Below are positions 1-9,604 of a stretch of DNA of 64,000 nt, piece after piece. This DNA is from JAOAPY01 sp038237475 (GTDB lineage Bacteria > Acidobacteriota > Blastocatellia > Pyrinomonadales > Pyrinomonadaceae), in NCBI GenBank assembly GCA_038237475.1, contig JBBRYS010000012.1:97766-161765 (forward strand), in the 5' to 3' direction. The translations under genes and the position numbers were made by a program. The notes below the pieces were generated by a model. That model saw only the letters and a list, made by a program, of their open reading frames with translations. It made no database searches and was not told the DNA's origin. Each line of letters starts with the position of its first letter. Positions within the stretch are counted from its first letter, which is position 1.

Positions 1-704
1 GGTGCAGTCTTACCGGCGGCCAACAAGGCGGGGATTTCTTTTTCCAGCTTGCGCGCCAGCTTGGCATCCAACGTTCCAAGTTTCTTAAGCTGCTCGGCCG
101 CCAAATCGGATTTGCCCATACGTGCATACGCCTGGCCGAGCCCATAGAAAGCTTCGGCGTAATCCGGCTTCAGTCTGATCGCGCTGCGGAAAAACCCCAC
201 CGACTTTTCCCAGTCAGTGCCACGAAGATAGGCGTAGCCAATTCCGTACTGTGCTTCGGCAAAACCTGGATCGAGACTGCTGGCTTTGACGAACGGAGCA
301 AAGGCTTCGCCGTGACGGCCCATCGTGTTGTAGCAGTATCCAAGATCGTATTGCGCCTGGGGATCGTTGGGAGCCAGTCGCACCTGTTCCTTGTACGTCG
401 CCAATGCCTGTTCCCAGTTTCCACTATTCAGGTATGCATCGCCGAGGCTGCCGTAGGCGGGCGGGTAGTTGGCGTCAAGACGAATAGCCAGCTTATAGAC
501 ATCGATTGCTTCAGCCCACTTTCCCTCTTCAGCCAACTTATCGCCTTCGCCAACTAATCCCGCAGCGCGGCTGCCGGATCTTGGTGCGGGCTTACCTCGT
601 TTTTGTCCATAGGCTTCGAAAGATGCGGGCGCAACCAGAAGCATGAGCAAAGCGAAAACAATCAACAGAACAATCGACTTTGAGTAGGGGGAAGACGCGT
701 TCAT
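1..704 (-). CDS. Exported TPR-repeat protein, C-terminus cut by window edge
   Basis: The reading frame is open from an ATG at 704 to the left edge of the window, giving at least 234 residues. A GGAGGT ribosome site lies a few bases before the ATG. The first ~30 residues form a signal peptide: a short polar start, then a hydrophobic run rich in Leu, Ile, Val and Ala ending near FEAYGQ. After that come 34-residue TPR units with the usual pattern (WxEAIxxYKxAIRLDxNYxxAYxxLGxAY), at least four in a row. TPRs mediate protein-protein contacts, so this is probably a periplasmic or surface-tethered scaffold; no catalytic motif is seen. It follows a Ser/Thr kinase gene on the same strand, 227 bp away, so joint transcription is possible but unproven. 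The stop codon lies outside the window. Confidence 0.85.
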   Translation of the reverse strand, partial: MNASSPYSKSIVLLIVFALLMLLVAPASFEAYGQKRGKPAPRSGSRAAGLVGEGDKLAEEGKWAEAIDVYKLAIRLDANYPPAYGSLGDAYLNSGNWEQALATYKEQVRLAPNDPQAQYDLGYCYNTMGRHGEAFAPFVKASSLDPGFAEAQYGIGYAYLRGTDWEKSVGFFRSAIRLKPDYAEAFYGLGQAYARMGKSDLAAEQLKKLGTLDAKLARKLEKEIPALLAAGKTA

Positions 705-931
705 TACTACCTCCAGGCAGCGAAAGAGCAGGGCCGAGCTCCGGGCAAACCTTGTGAGAAAAGCGCTGGCGGGCTAAGCCAGCCAGACAGATAGGCTAAG
801 GCTCGAGGCTGGTAATTGTCAATGATTTCCTTGCGTTTTAAGTGCAACCAGGCCAGGGAATGCCGGCCGTCCCGGGGGCGATCAGCTTGGCGCTGAAGTA
901 TTGAGAGAGCCCGCGGTGTGCAACCAGGTAC

Positions 932-2719
932 TCAGTGGTGCTCCAGTTCGATGAAGCTCACCAGTGCATCACCTTTCCCCTTAACAACGGTTTGTTTTCT
1001 GGTCGAGTCCTTGGTGATCTCGGGTTTGGGTGAAGAATGCTTGTTTAGAAAATCGCGTACGGCCCTTGCTTGGGCTGAATCCTTGATCTCGCCCTGATCC
1101 TGATCGTTGACCGTTCCTTTAACTGCGTCGAGTTCTTTGACTGGGGTCATGGACCACACGATCCAGAATTTCTCCGTACCCTGATGGTCATCAAAGCGCA
1201 TCCAGGCGGTCTCGAGTTTCTGATTCGCGGTCACACGTGGCGAGCCACCATTTGTTTTCCCTTCTGGAAACAAAACATTGTAAGTCGTAGCGCCATCGGC
1301 AGTCGGGCCTTCGTTCAACAGGTAAAGATAGCCTTCCTGGGGACTAGTCATATTCAAGCGAAACTTCCATCCATTTTCAAAAATTTCCTGTCCGGAAGAA
1401 TCGAACGGATCCTGAAAAGGTTGGCCGTTGCGCATCTTCTGCACTTTCAAGCCATAGTTCAACTGCCTTTCCACGGCCGCCGGAGGAGGCGTGCCACCAG
1501 CCTTCTCTTCCGAGCGCGTGTGGATGAAATGCCAGATGGCAAATCCACCCAAAGCTAGAACGGCAAGACCGAGTACTACGGCCAGCAGGCTACCGAGTCC
1601 GCTTCGACCCTCAACCTGTACGGGCGCGGCGGCCGCGGGGAGTACTGGTTGAGCAGCATGAAAAGGAGTTTGGATCGTATTGGCAGGCGAGGCCGGAATG
1701 ACCTGCGCGAGTGGAGTCTCTTCTGTATGAAGCTGGGTCGGGGGCACCGCCAGCGCGGTTTCGCGAGGAACCTCAATCGATCCTGATTGCTGTAGCAGTG
1801 CCCGGCTCAGCGCATCACCAAATTCGCGCGGGCCGGGGTAGCGATCACCCGGGTTGAAAGCCAGAGCCCTGAGGATTACCCGCTCAGCTTCGGGGGCGAG
1901 GCTCGGTCTCAGATCAGAAGGTTTGATGCGTACCCCGGCTTGCTGCATTTGCAGCAATTCAAATCCTGTTTCTGGGTTGAAAGGCTTACGTCCGGTTACC
2001 AGTTCATAGGCAATCGTTCCCAGAGCAAAGATGTCAGTGGCAGCCGTGATGGCCCGTCCATTCAATTGCTCCGGCGCCATGTAGGCCACCGTCCCGGGCG
2101 ATAGATTGAGACTGGTGCTTGGCGCAATCACTGAATCTTTAACTTTGGCGATGCCAAAGTCGATGACTTTTACCAGATCCTCTCCCTGTCCGAGATCCTG
2201 CAGCATGATGTTGTCGGGTTTTAGATCGCGGTGAAAGATGCCGCGGCTGTGCGCAGCGCTTAAGGCGCGTCCGATCTGTCTAAAGACCTCGCCAACTCTT
2301 TCCAGGCTCATTCCTTCCGGAGTGATAGCGGAACGCAGGGTGATCCCCTCAACGTATTGCATGACGATGAACGGCTTGCCGTCGGCGAGTTCACCGGCAT
2401 CAATGATGCCCACGATTCCCGGATGATCGATGCGGCTCAGGGCCTCGACTTCCTGCCGGAACTTTTGCAGCACATACTCGCTTTGATAGGCGTCTTCCAA
2501 TAAAACTTTCACGACCACCGGTCGCGAGTGCAGTTGCTGATCGCGTGCGAGATAGACAACCCCCATGCCACCGCGCTTTAACTCCTGCTGAATAACATAC
2601 CGGCCATTCAGTACTTCTCCCACCAGCTCTCCTCGCGAGGTTAGCCGGGTGTTATTGAGCACTGTGGCTCCTGAGTCATTGCCGGAAAATGTTTCAGGTG
2701 GTTGGTCGTCGTCTGCCAT
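932..2719 (-). CDS. Transmembrane Ser/Thr protein kinase with DUF4384-like C-terminal domain
   Basis: A 595-aa Hanks-type (PknB-like) kinase. Visible kinase motifs: glycine loop at ~47-55 (RGGMGVV), ATP-anchoring Lys71 in VVVKV, catalytic HRDLKPDN at 163-170, DFG at 187-189, and MAPEQ ending the activation loop. A Pro/Ala-rich linker (~310-370) leads to one membrane helix at ~376-400, so the kinase faces the cytoplasm and about 195 residues lie outside. That outer part has a compact beta-looking segment (~418-540, with GYLYLLNEGP and a Trp-rich strand) that resembles DUF4384-type domains; this is my impression only. Substrate and ligand are unknown. The gene is divergent from the CRTAC1 gene, separated by 227 bp with a palindromic repeat. 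Confidence 0.93.
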   Translation of the reverse strand: MADDDQPPETFSGNDSGATVLNNTRLTSRGELVGEVLNGRYVIQQELKRGGMGVVYLARDQQLHSRPVVVKVLLEDAYQSEYVLQKFRQEVEALSRIDHPGIVGIIDAGELADGKPFIVMQYVEGITLRSAITPEGMSLERVGEVFRQIGRALSAAHSRGIFHRDLKPDNIMLQDLGQGEDLVKVIDFGIAKVKDSVIAPSTSLNLSPGTVAYMAPEQLNGRAITAATDIFALGTIAYELVTGRKPFNPETGFELLQMQQAGVRIKPSDLRPSLAPEAERVILRALAFNPGDRYPGPREFGDALSRALLQQSGSIEVPRETALAVPPTQLHTEETPLAQVIPASPANTIQTPFHAAQPVLPAAAAPVQVEGRSGLGSLLAVVLGLAVLALGGFAIWHFIHTRSEEKAGGTPPPAAVERQLNYGLKVQKMRNGQPFQDPFDSSGQEIFENGWKFRLNMTSPQEGYLYLLNEGPTADGATTYNVLFPEGKTNGGSPRVTANQKLETAWMRFDDHQGTEKFWIVWSMTPVKELDAVKGTVNDQDQGEIKDSAQARAVRDFLNKHSSPKPEITKDSTRKQTVVKGKGDALVSFIELEHH

Positions 2720-2791
2720 GGCCGCAAAGATTACTCCGAATCATCCACTTGTGCCAAGAGTTTTAGTGCGTCAACGACAGGCGTTTAGAGT

Positions 2792-2856
2792 ACCGCCTTC
2801 AGGCGGGTCTTTGGCTGCGCACAAGCCCGCCTCAAGCGGCCTTGAGCGCACCCCGC
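2792..2856. repeat. REP-like palindromic intergenic element
   Basis: Between the divergent kinase and CRTAC1 genes there is a chain of short inverted repeats. CCGCC-TTCA-GGCGG lies at 2793-2806. AGGCGGG (2801-2807) can also pair with CCCGCCT (2826-2832). CTCAAG-CGGC-CTTGAG follows at 2831-2846. Such nested GC-rich palindromes resemble REP/BIME-type elements spread through intergenic regions of many bacteria. I saw no second full copy in this window. Confidence 0.4.
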
Positions 2857-2946
2857 CGAAAAATTTCTCACAAACTGTGTGGAACTCCGATCTTTTTCAA
2901 ACCGAAATTGCGCGAGTGATGGATCTGAACCATAATTCAACTCCGA

Positions 2947-4704
2947 ATGATGCACACAAAGTTCACCAGCTTGCAGGCTATCCTGATCGCGCTTTCCTTC
3001 CTGTCAGTTCCATCGGAAGCGCAGCAACCCACTCAATCTGGTCACGTAGAACCGATTTTCAAGGAGGTTGCCGCGCAGACCGGTCTCAGATTTCAGCACT
3101 ACAACGGCATGACTGGAAAACTATATTTGCCTGAGATCACCGGCAGTGGCGCCGCGCTGTTTGATTTTGATAACGACGGCGACCTGGACGTTTTTATTGT
3201 GCAGGGAAATGTGCTCGAGCCCGGCACCAAAGCCGCCGCAACTCAGTTCCCCTGGCGCGAAGCGGAATTACCACGCGCGCGGCTTTTCCGCAATGACCTG
3301 GTGATCGCTAAAGATGGCACCCGCACACTCAGGTTCGCGGACATCACCGAAAAGAGCGGCATCGTGGCGACGGGTTATGGGATGGGCGTGGCGGTCGGCG
3401 ATATTAATAATGATGGCTGGCCTGACCTTTACGTAACCAACCTGGCTGACAACCAGATGTTTTTGAATCAGGCCGACGGCACCTTTGTTGACGTCACGAC
3501 GAAGACAGGAACGAACGACTCGCGCTGGAGCACGAGCGCCGCTTTCTTTGATTATGATCGGGATGGCTGGCTTGATTTGCTGGTGCTCAACTACGCGGAG
3601 TTCTCGGTGCAGAAAGGCCCAACCTGCTATGCGGTCACCAGCGCGAAAGACTATTGCGGCCCCAAGGCCTTTCGCGCTCCGGGAAACAGGTTATTTCACA
3701 ACCTGGGTGACGGAACCTTTTCAGACGTCACAGTCAGTGCGGGCATCGACAAAGAGTTTGGCCACGCGTTGGGAGTAGTGACGGCAGATCTTGACGGTGA
3801 TGGCTGGGTGGATGTTTACGTCGCCAACGATGGAGATCCTAATCAGCTGTGGATTAACCAACATAACGGCACCTTTAAGAATGAGGCTCTCCTCGCCGGC
3901 GCCGCCCTTAATCGTGACGGTCAGGCAGAGGCCGGCATGGGCGTGGATGCCGGTGACTTTGACAATGATGGTGCCGAAGACATCTTTGTCACCCATTTGA
4001 TGGATGAGACAAATACCCTTTACGCGAATCTGGGAAACAAGATGTTCGAGGATCGCACGCGCGAGGCTGGCCTGGGTATGCCTGGACATCGCTTCACCGG
4101 CTTCGGCACTTTGTTTTTCGACTATGACAACGATGGCTGGCTCGACTTGCTGGTCGCAAACGGTGCAGTGCTTTTGCAGCCGGAATTGATCGCCAAAAAA
4201 GATCCTTTTCCGCTTGGACAACCTAACCAGCTGTTTCGCAATGATGGCAAGGGCGGGTTCGTCGAAGTCTCTGAACACGCGGGTAGCGTTTTTCAACTTC
4301 TCGAAGTAAGCCGCAGCGCCGTCTTTGGTGATATCGATAACGACGGTGACACGGACGTGCTCGTCATTAATAATAATGGCCCCGCGCGGTTACTCTTGAA
4401 CGAGATAGGCAATCGCAATCATTGGTTAGGTCTGCGCCTCATTGGCGGGAAGGGCAGTCGCGATGTGTTGGGAGCGCGGATAGAAGTAGTCGTGACCAAA
4501 GATAGAAGCCTGTGGCGGCGCAACAGAACTGACGGCGGCTATCTCTCGGCGAACGACCCCAGAGTATTAGTGGGACTGGGCAGTGTGGATCATATCGAGG
4601 CTGTGCGAGTGCGCTGGCCCAGCGGCGTTATAGAAGAATGGAAGAATACTCCGGTCGACCGATACGCAACTTTGAAAGAAGGATCGGGAACAACGAAAAA
4701 ATGA
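2947..4704 (+). CDS. Exported CRTAC1-like protein with FG-GAP/VCBS repeats and ASPIC/UnbV domain
   Basis: A 585-aa protein starting MMHTKFTSLQ, with a signal peptide ending near SEAQQ. The body carries at least seven calcium-binding-loop motifs of the type DxDxDGxxD (for example DFDNDGDLD, DINNDGWPD, DYDRDGWLD, DLDGDGWVD), typical of FG-GAP/VCBS beta-propeller blades. The last ~90 residues match the ASPIC/UnbV signature (HWLGLRLIG, GARIEV, RWPSGV). Proteins of this build are exported, predicted beta-propeller proteins that are very common in Acidobacteria and Planctomycetes, where they often sit next to TPR genes. Their substrate is generally unknown. Its stop codon overlaps the start of the following TPR gene (ATGA), which argues for co-translation and a shared job. 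Confidence 0.92.
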   Translation: MMHTKFTSLQAILIALSFLSVPSEAQQPTQSGHVEPIFKEVAAQTGLRFQHYNGMTGKLYLPEITGSGAALFDFDNDGDLDVFIVQGNVLEPGTKAAATQFPWREAELPRARLFRNDLVIAKDGTRTLRFADITEKSGIVATGYGMGVAVGDINNDGWPDLYVTNLADNQMFLNQADGTFVDVTTKTGTNDSRWSTSAAFFDYDRDGWLDLLVLNYAEFSVQKGPTCYAVTSAKDYCGPKAFRAPGNRLFHNLGDGTFSDVTVSAGIDKEFGHALGVVTADLDGDGWVDVYVANDGDPNQLWINQHNGTFKNEALLAGAALNRDGQAEAGMGVDAGDFDNDGAEDIFVTHLMDETNTLYANLGNKMFEDRTREAGLGMPGHRFTGFGTLFFDYDNDGWLDLLVANGAVLLQPELIAKKDPFPLGQPNQLFRNDGKGGFVEVSEHAGSVFQLLEVSRSAVFGDIDNDGDTDVLVINNNGPARLLLNEIGNRNHWLGLRLIGGKGSRDVLGARIEVVVTKDRSLWRRNRTDGGYLSANDPRVLVGLGSVDHIEAVRVRWPSGVIEEWKNTPVDRYATLKEGSGTTKK

Positions 4705-6326
4705 AATTGCTGTGCAAGCGTAGCGCGAATCTTCGGGGGCTGATGCTGATGCTATTACTCATGCTGTTTGTTCCCTCAGCAACGTACTCGCATAGCCAGC
4801 AACCGGCTGATGCAGCGCCGGCGAGAGCCAATCTTGTGCCTGTCGAATGGCCGGATCTAAATAGACTCGAACCCGAGGTGCGCGAGCAATTAACTTCGCT
4901 GCAGTCCTCGCTTGAGGCGATGGCCAAAAAACCCGGCACGTCAAACGGAGCACTGAGCGAAGCCTTTGGCACTATGGGTGAAGTCTACCAGGCATATGCT
5001 CTCAAATCTGCCGCGCGTCAGAGCTTTCTGAATGCCAATCGCCTGGCGCCGGCGGACTTTCGCTGGGTTTACTTTCTCGCTAAGCTCGATCAGAAGGACG
5101 ATCTTGCTGAGGACGCAATCAAGCGCCTGCAACAAGCGCGCTTGATGCGTCCTGAGTATCTGGCCGTTCCTGTGAATTTGGGAAATCTCTACTTGCAGCT
5201 GAACCGTTTGCCCGAGGCCGAAGAGAATTTTAAGACGGCGCTAACTCTCGATCCCAACGCTGCTGCGGCAATCTATGGGCTGGGTCAAATTGCCCTGGCC
5301 CAACGAAATTATTCTTCAGCGGCACAATATTTTGAGAAAGCGCTGGCCCTAGTTCCCGGCGCCAATCGAATCCATTATTCGTTGGCCATGGCCTACCGTG
5401 GTGAAGGCAAAGCTGAACAGGCGACGGAGGAATTGTCCAAACGAGGCACCGTTGGCGTTCGCGTGAACGATCCGCTGATGGACAGTCTTGAGGAGTTGGT
5501 TAAAGGAGAGCGACTGCACCTCATTCGCGGCAAGCTGGCCCTGGAGGCGAAGCGGTATGGAGAAGCTGCTGAGGAGTTTCGCAAAGCTATCGCAGGTAAC
5601 AAAGATAGTATTGAGGCTCGCATTAGTCTCGGCTCAATACTTGTCTCAGGCGGAGATCTAAAAGGTGGGGCGGATCAATTTGCAGCCGTCCTTGGCATCG
5701 ATCAGCAAAACCCCAATGCGCATTACAATCTTGCCTATGTGTCGGCAAGTCAAAACAACCACAATGCTGCAATTGATCATTTGAGAGTGGTCCTGAGTAT
5801 CAATCCGGACGATCTCAGCGCGCGATTCTTCCTGGCTCAGGAGTTTTTGAAAGTCGAGAAGCCCGACGAAGCATTGGCGGAATTTTCACGGATTGTAGCC
5901 GCTGACCCGAACAACGAAGAAGCGCTTTTGGAGCAGGTGAAGCTGTTGGAGCAGAAGAATCTGTACAAGCAGGCACTCGATTGTCTTGAGCAAGGTCATG
6001 CTCTCTATCCTGACAAGGGCCAGACGGCGGTGATGCTGGCCCATCTGCTGGCGGCGGCGCCGCAGTACGAGTTGCGCGATGGCGCACGAGCGTTCAGGCT
6101 TGCTCAACTTGTTTACGAGGCCTCAGGTTCATTGACCCATGGCACGATTGTAGCGATGTCGTTAGCTGAGCTTGGCCGTTGTGATGAGGCAGCAGCCTGG
6201 CAGAGAAAATTGATTACCGCCGCGGAGCAGCAGGGCAAGACCGAGTTGCTAGCAAAATTAAAAGCCGAACTCGTACATTACGAGCAGACCACCTCGTGCC
6301 GACCGCCCGGGCAAACTGCGCGTTAG
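4701..6326 (+). CDS. Exported TPR protein coupled to the CRTAC1 gene
   Basis: I chose the ATG at 4701, which overlaps the upstream stop in ATGA. An in-frame ATG at 4638 lies inside the upstream gene and would hide the signal peptide. From 4701 the 541-aa product begins MKLLCKRSANL, with a hydrophobic Leu/Met-rich segment and probable cleavage after TYSHS. The rest is almost all TPR/PEP-CTERM-type helical repeats, with canonical units such as AEENFKTALTLDPNAAAAIYG and AAQYFEKALALVPGANRIHYS. No catalytic domain is visible. In this family arrangement the CRTAC1 propeller and the TPR protein are thought to act together outside the membrane, but no pathway is established. The gene converges on the kinase-TPR gene with only 39 bp between stops. 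Confidence 0.92.
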   Translation: MKLLCKRSANLRGLMLMLLLMLFVPSATYSHSQQPADAAPARANLVPVEWPDLNRLEPEVREQLTSLQSSLEAMAKKPGTSNGALSEAFGTMGEVYQAYALKSAARQSFLNANRLAPADFRWVYFLAKLDQKDDLAEDAIKRLQQARLMRPEYLAVPVNLGNLYLQLNRLPEAEENFKTALTLDPNAAAAIYGLGQIALAQRNYSSAAQYFEKALALVPGANRIHYSLAMAYRGEGKAEQATEELSKRGTVGVRVNDPLMDSLEELVKGERLHLIRGKLALEAKRYGEAAEEFRKAIAGNKDSIEARISLGSILVSGGDLKGGADQFAAVLGIDQQNPNAHYNLAYVSASQNNHNAAIDHLRVVLSINPDDLSARFFLAQEFLKVEKPDEALAEFSRIVAADPNNEEALLEQVKLLEQKNLYKQALDCLEQGHALYPDKGQTAVMLAHLLAAAPQYELRDGARAFRLAQLVYEASGSLTHGTIVAMSLAELGRCDEAAAWQRKLITAAEQQGKTELLAKLKAELVHYEQTTSCRPPGQTAR

Positions 6327-6365
6327 GCAAGTTCGAATTCATTCGCACCACTCATCACGACCGCC

Positions 6366-9032
6366 TTAATATCGGGCCGCGCGATGGCTTTCTGATGGCG
6401 CAACTCGACGCGGGTCATGGGCCAACACTGGGCGCGCCTTTTGCCATTCATCGCGACTCAGTTCGTACCAACAATCTGCTTTCTGCCTGGCCAGGGCCCG
6501 CTCCCCAGAAGGAACACCCGAATTTCTGAGTACCTTAGTGTAGCCTTCCGCAAGTTCTGCATAATCGATCGAGAGTTCCCTTCGTCGAAGATCATTTTGC
6601 GGATCGAGAAGGACCAATCCTTCCTGAAGTGCCACAGCTGTACTCAATAGTTCAAGTCCCTTCCTTGGTTCGCGGGTCTTAACCAGCAGAGAGCCGGCGC
6701 TGGCGAAAGCTTTCGCCAAATCAATTTTTATTTCAGCTTTGTTAGGATCCTGCGCCAAAAGGTTTTCGGCAATCCGGATCGACTCGTGGAAATTTTTTAG
6801 CGCGCGGTCAGTTGAGCCAAGTTGAGCGAGCGCCTGTCCGACACGCAGATAGGTCAGGGCCAGATGATGACCCTGTCCCAAATCTGCAGGGTCGGCCTCT
6901 GCCAGCGGGAGAATAAGCGACATCGCACGTTCGTGATGAGCAAGCGCTTCAACGGGCCTGTTCATCATCATCAGCGTTTCTCCGAGCCGCAACTGTGCGG
7001 CCCAGAGAGCTAATTTTTTCGCCTTGTTTGCGGGATCGGAAGCCGAAAGCGATTCGCAGATGGTCAGCGACTGGTCATGACTTTTCAACGCGGCTGAAAA
7101 ATCGCCGCTGTCAGCCAGAGCGCTGGCCCCAAGCATAAGGGCGATTGCCTGGTCCGAACGATGATTCTGGTTCTGAGGATCGTTTGCGGCTAATTGTTTA
7201 CCAAATTCCAGGGCCTGTCGGTAATTATCAAGTGCCGCCGCAAACTGACCAGTCTGCGCGAGACTTAGACCGGCGTTGATATGAGCCTCGCGAAGTTTAC
7301 CCCGCAGTCTTTGATTTGCCGGTGCGGCGTTCGAGAGCTCCTGGATGATTGAGAGAGATTTAGAGTAGTTCTCGACTCCGATTGAGGCATTACCTTTTTC
7401 TTTCCAGATATCGCCGACATACCCATAACTTTCAGCCAGTTGCTCCAGGTATTTGGTATTCGCAGGCTCCGCATCCACGAGCGACTGATTGATGGACAAT
7501 GCACGGCTGTGACTCAGCAGCGCTTTGTCGACGTCAAACGTTAGTGTTCCAATCTTGTCATAGGCAACTGCAAGTTCACTCTGGAGCCCGACGTCAGTCT
7601 CAGCTTCCTGGGCGAGAATATCCAAGTAGTCCAGGCCGCGCTTGACGATGTCTTGCCGAGCAGCGATCGTGCCGGGCACTTGCTTAATTGAATCATCAAA
7701 CTCAAAAGTCATCGAAGTCGCCAGCCGGCGCAGATCGCGAAAGCGTCGTTCAGCTCTGGCACGTTCGATTTCGGCAAGGTGTGCCTTCCAGGATGCGGCG
7801 GCGATGCCGGCGATCAACGTGACCAGGATGAGAGCGGCAGCAGTCACAGTCAGTTTGTTTCTATTGATAAATTTCGTGGTCCGGTAGCTGAGCGTATCTT
7901 TGCGCGCGTGCACCGGACGACCTTCCAAATGCCGCCGAATGTCTTCGAAAAGTTCCGCTACGGTTGCGTAACGGCGAGTTGGCTCCTTGCGCATCGCCAT
8001 TAGCACAATGTTGTCGAGGTCACCCCGTAGCATTTTTCTGGCCAGCGGACTTTGCATCACGTCGGCCGGTTGAGATGGCGAATTGGCTGACACCTGACTC
8101 GGTTTTTCGGGCTCCTCTCCACAAATCACCCGGACTATTTCGTCAGCCCGCCGGCTCGTTATCTTATAAGGACGGCGCTCGGTAAGCAGTTCGTAGAGAA
8201 GCACACCCAGTGAGTAGATGTCCGTGCCGGTAGTGACCGGCAAACCACGTACTTGCTCTGGGCTAGCGTATTCCGGAGTCATGACCCGCAATTCGGTTGC
8301 CGTCACTTCGCGGTGCTCGTCGAAACCCGGTTGCAGTAATTTGGCAATGCCAAAGTCCAAAAGCTTTGGTTCACCGGCTGGGGTAACCAGAATGTTGCTC
8401 GGCTTCAGATCACGGTGAACGACAAGGTGTTGATGAGCATACTGAACGGCCGCGCACACCAAACTAAAGAGTTTGAGACGTTCACCCATCGAGAGCTTGC
8501 GCACTGCGCAGTACTCATTAATGGGAAGTCCTTCAACATACTCCAAGACGAAGAATGGCAAACCATCGTCTGTTGTGCCGCCATGATAAAGCCGGGCGAT
8601 GTTTGGGTGATTGAGGCTAGCCAGAATTTGCCGCTCATTGCGGAAACGGCGCAGAACAGAATCCGTGTCCATCCCGCGCTTAATAAGCTTGATCGCGACC
8701 TGCCTTTGGTAGTCGTCGCCATCGCTCTCCGCGAGATAAACAGTCCCCATGCCGCCACGGCCTATTTCACTTTTGATTCTATAAAGTCCAACTCTCCTGC
8801 CGATCATGGAATTTACTTCTTCGGCGTCGCGGAAATCGCAGATACCGGTAATTGGTAAATCCTCCATGAAGAGCTCGGCTTTATCATGCCGGTCGAGCAG
8901 TTTCTCAACCGCGAGACCGAGTTGCGGATCTCTGGCGCACACTTCTGCCAGGAACGCGCGGCGTCCCGTAGGTTGGCATTCAAGAGCCGCGTCCAACCCA
9001 TCCATTATTTTTTGATAGTGCTCAGGTGTCAC
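6366..9032 (-). CDS. Ser/Thr protein kinase fused to long TPR region
   Basis: An 888-aa protein. Residues ~1-75 are a short N-terminal extension (MTPEHYQKIMDGLDAALE...) often seen in planctomycete and acidobacterial kinases. The kinase domain spans ~84-370, with GRGGMGTVY at 91-99, Lys115 in VAIKL, HRDLKPSN at 206-213, DFG at 226-228 and SPEQ. One membrane helix lies at ~395-414. Residues ~430-870 form about eleven TPR-like helical pairs (for example FAAALDNYRQALEFGKQLA). Its ATG overlaps the stop of the upstream sigma-factor gene by 4 bp (ATGA), so the two are translationally coupled. This points to a one-component signalling cassette in which the kinase controls or is controlled with the sigma factor. 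The ligand is unknown. Confidence 0.93.
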   Translation of the reverse strand: MTPEHYQKIMDGLDAALECQPTGRRAFLAEVCARDPQLGLAVEKLLDRHDKAELFMEDLPITGICDFRDAEEVNSMIGRRVGLYRIKSEIGRGGMGTVYLAESDGDDYQRQVAIKLIKRGMDTDSVLRRFRNERQILASLNHPNIARLYHGGTTDDGLPFFVLEYVEGLPINEYCAVRKLSMGERLKLFSLVCAAVQYAHQHLVVHRDLKPSNILVTPAGEPKLLDFGIAKLLQPGFDEHREVTATELRVMTPEYASPEQVRGLPVTTGTDIYSLGVLLYELLTERRPYKITSRRADEIVRVICGEEPEKPSQVSANSPSQPADVMQSPLARKMLRGDLDNIVLMAMRKEPTRRYATVAELFEDIRRHLEGRPVHARKDTLSYRTTKFINRNKLTVTAAALILVTLIAGIAAASWKAHLAEIERARAERRFRDLRRLATSMTFEFDDSIKQVPGTIAARQDIVKRGLDYLDILAQEAETDVGLQSELAVAYDKIGTLTFDVDKALLSHSRALSINQSLVDAEPANTKYLEQLAESYGYVGDIWKEKGNASIGVENYSKSLSIIQELSNAAPANQRLRGKLREAHINAGLSLAQTGQFAAALDNYRQALEFGKQLAANDPQNQNHRSDQAIALMLGASALADSGDFSAALKSHDQSLTICESLSASDPANKAKKLALWAAQLRLGETLMMMNRPVEALAHHERAMSLILPLAEADPADLGQGHHLALTYLRVGQALAQLGSTDRALKNFHESIRIAENLLAQDPNKAEIKIDLAKAFASAGSLLVKTREPRKGLELLSTAVALQEGLVLLDPQNDLRRRELSIDYAELAEGYTKVLRNSGVPSGERALARQKADCWYELSRDEWQKARPVLAHDPRRVAPSESHRAARY

Positions 9033-9604
9033 GCTTTTGTGTCTGGCACAATCTGGCTATGCAGCCATAGTTTTGCTTTCAACCATTCGCGACTAACAGT
9101 CGCGGTCGAGATCTGCAGCACTTCGGCAATCTCCTCGATCGAAAGCCCGCCAAAAAACCTCATTTCCACAATCTTCACATGTCTGGGATCCAGGGTTTCC
9201 AGGGTCCGCAGCGCGTCATCGAGCTTCACCAAATCAACATCGCGTTCTGAACAGAAGCTGACGGCCTCATCGAGCGACAGTTTGCGCGCCCCAGCACCCC
9301 GTTTCTCTGAGCGGTATTGGCGTGCGTGATCGATCAGAATATTCCTCATCACGTGGGCAGCCACGCTAAAAAAATGACCGCGATTCTGCCAGCTGATTGA
9401 CTCCTGGCCAAAAAGCCGCACGTACGCCTCATTGACGAGGGCCGTAGCCTGAAGAGTGTGGTCAGGACGCTCGTTATCGAGATAACTGCGCGCCACCCGG
9501 CGCAGCTCGGCGTAGACCGCTTCAAACAAAGCGTCCAAAGCCTGCTGATCACCGGTGCCGGAGGCGGCCAGAAGTTCTGTTATTGAAGAAGGGAGTACTG
9601 CCAT
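9029..9604 (-). CDS. ECF-type RNA polymerase sigma factor (TIGR02999-like)
   Basis: A 191-aa sigma factor. The sigma region 2 signature is seen at ~40-105 (ELRRVARSYL, ALVNEAYVRLF, HFFSVAAHVMRNILIDHARQ), and region 4 helix-turn-helix at ~130-180 (LDPRHVKIVEMRFFGGLSIEEIAEVL, STATVSREW). The NEAYVRL and RNILIDHAR wording is that of the ECF subgroup common in Acidobacteria and Planctomycetes, usually encoded with a Ser/Thr kinase instead of a classical anti-sigma. That is the case here: the stop overlaps the start of the kinase-TPR gene. It would direct RNA polymerase to its own regulon; the target promoter is not evident. The 5' side faces a 0.5-kb intergenic stretch. Confidence 0.93.
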   Translation of the reverse strand: MAVLPSSITELLAASGTGDQQALDALFEAVYAELRRVARSYLDNERPDHTLQATALVNEAYVRLFGQESISWQNRGHFFSVAAHVMRNILIDHARQYRSEKRGAGARKLSLDEAVSFCSERDVDLVKLDDALRTLETLDPRHVKIVEMRFFGGLSIEEIAEVLQISTATVSREWLKAKLWLHSQIVPDTKA

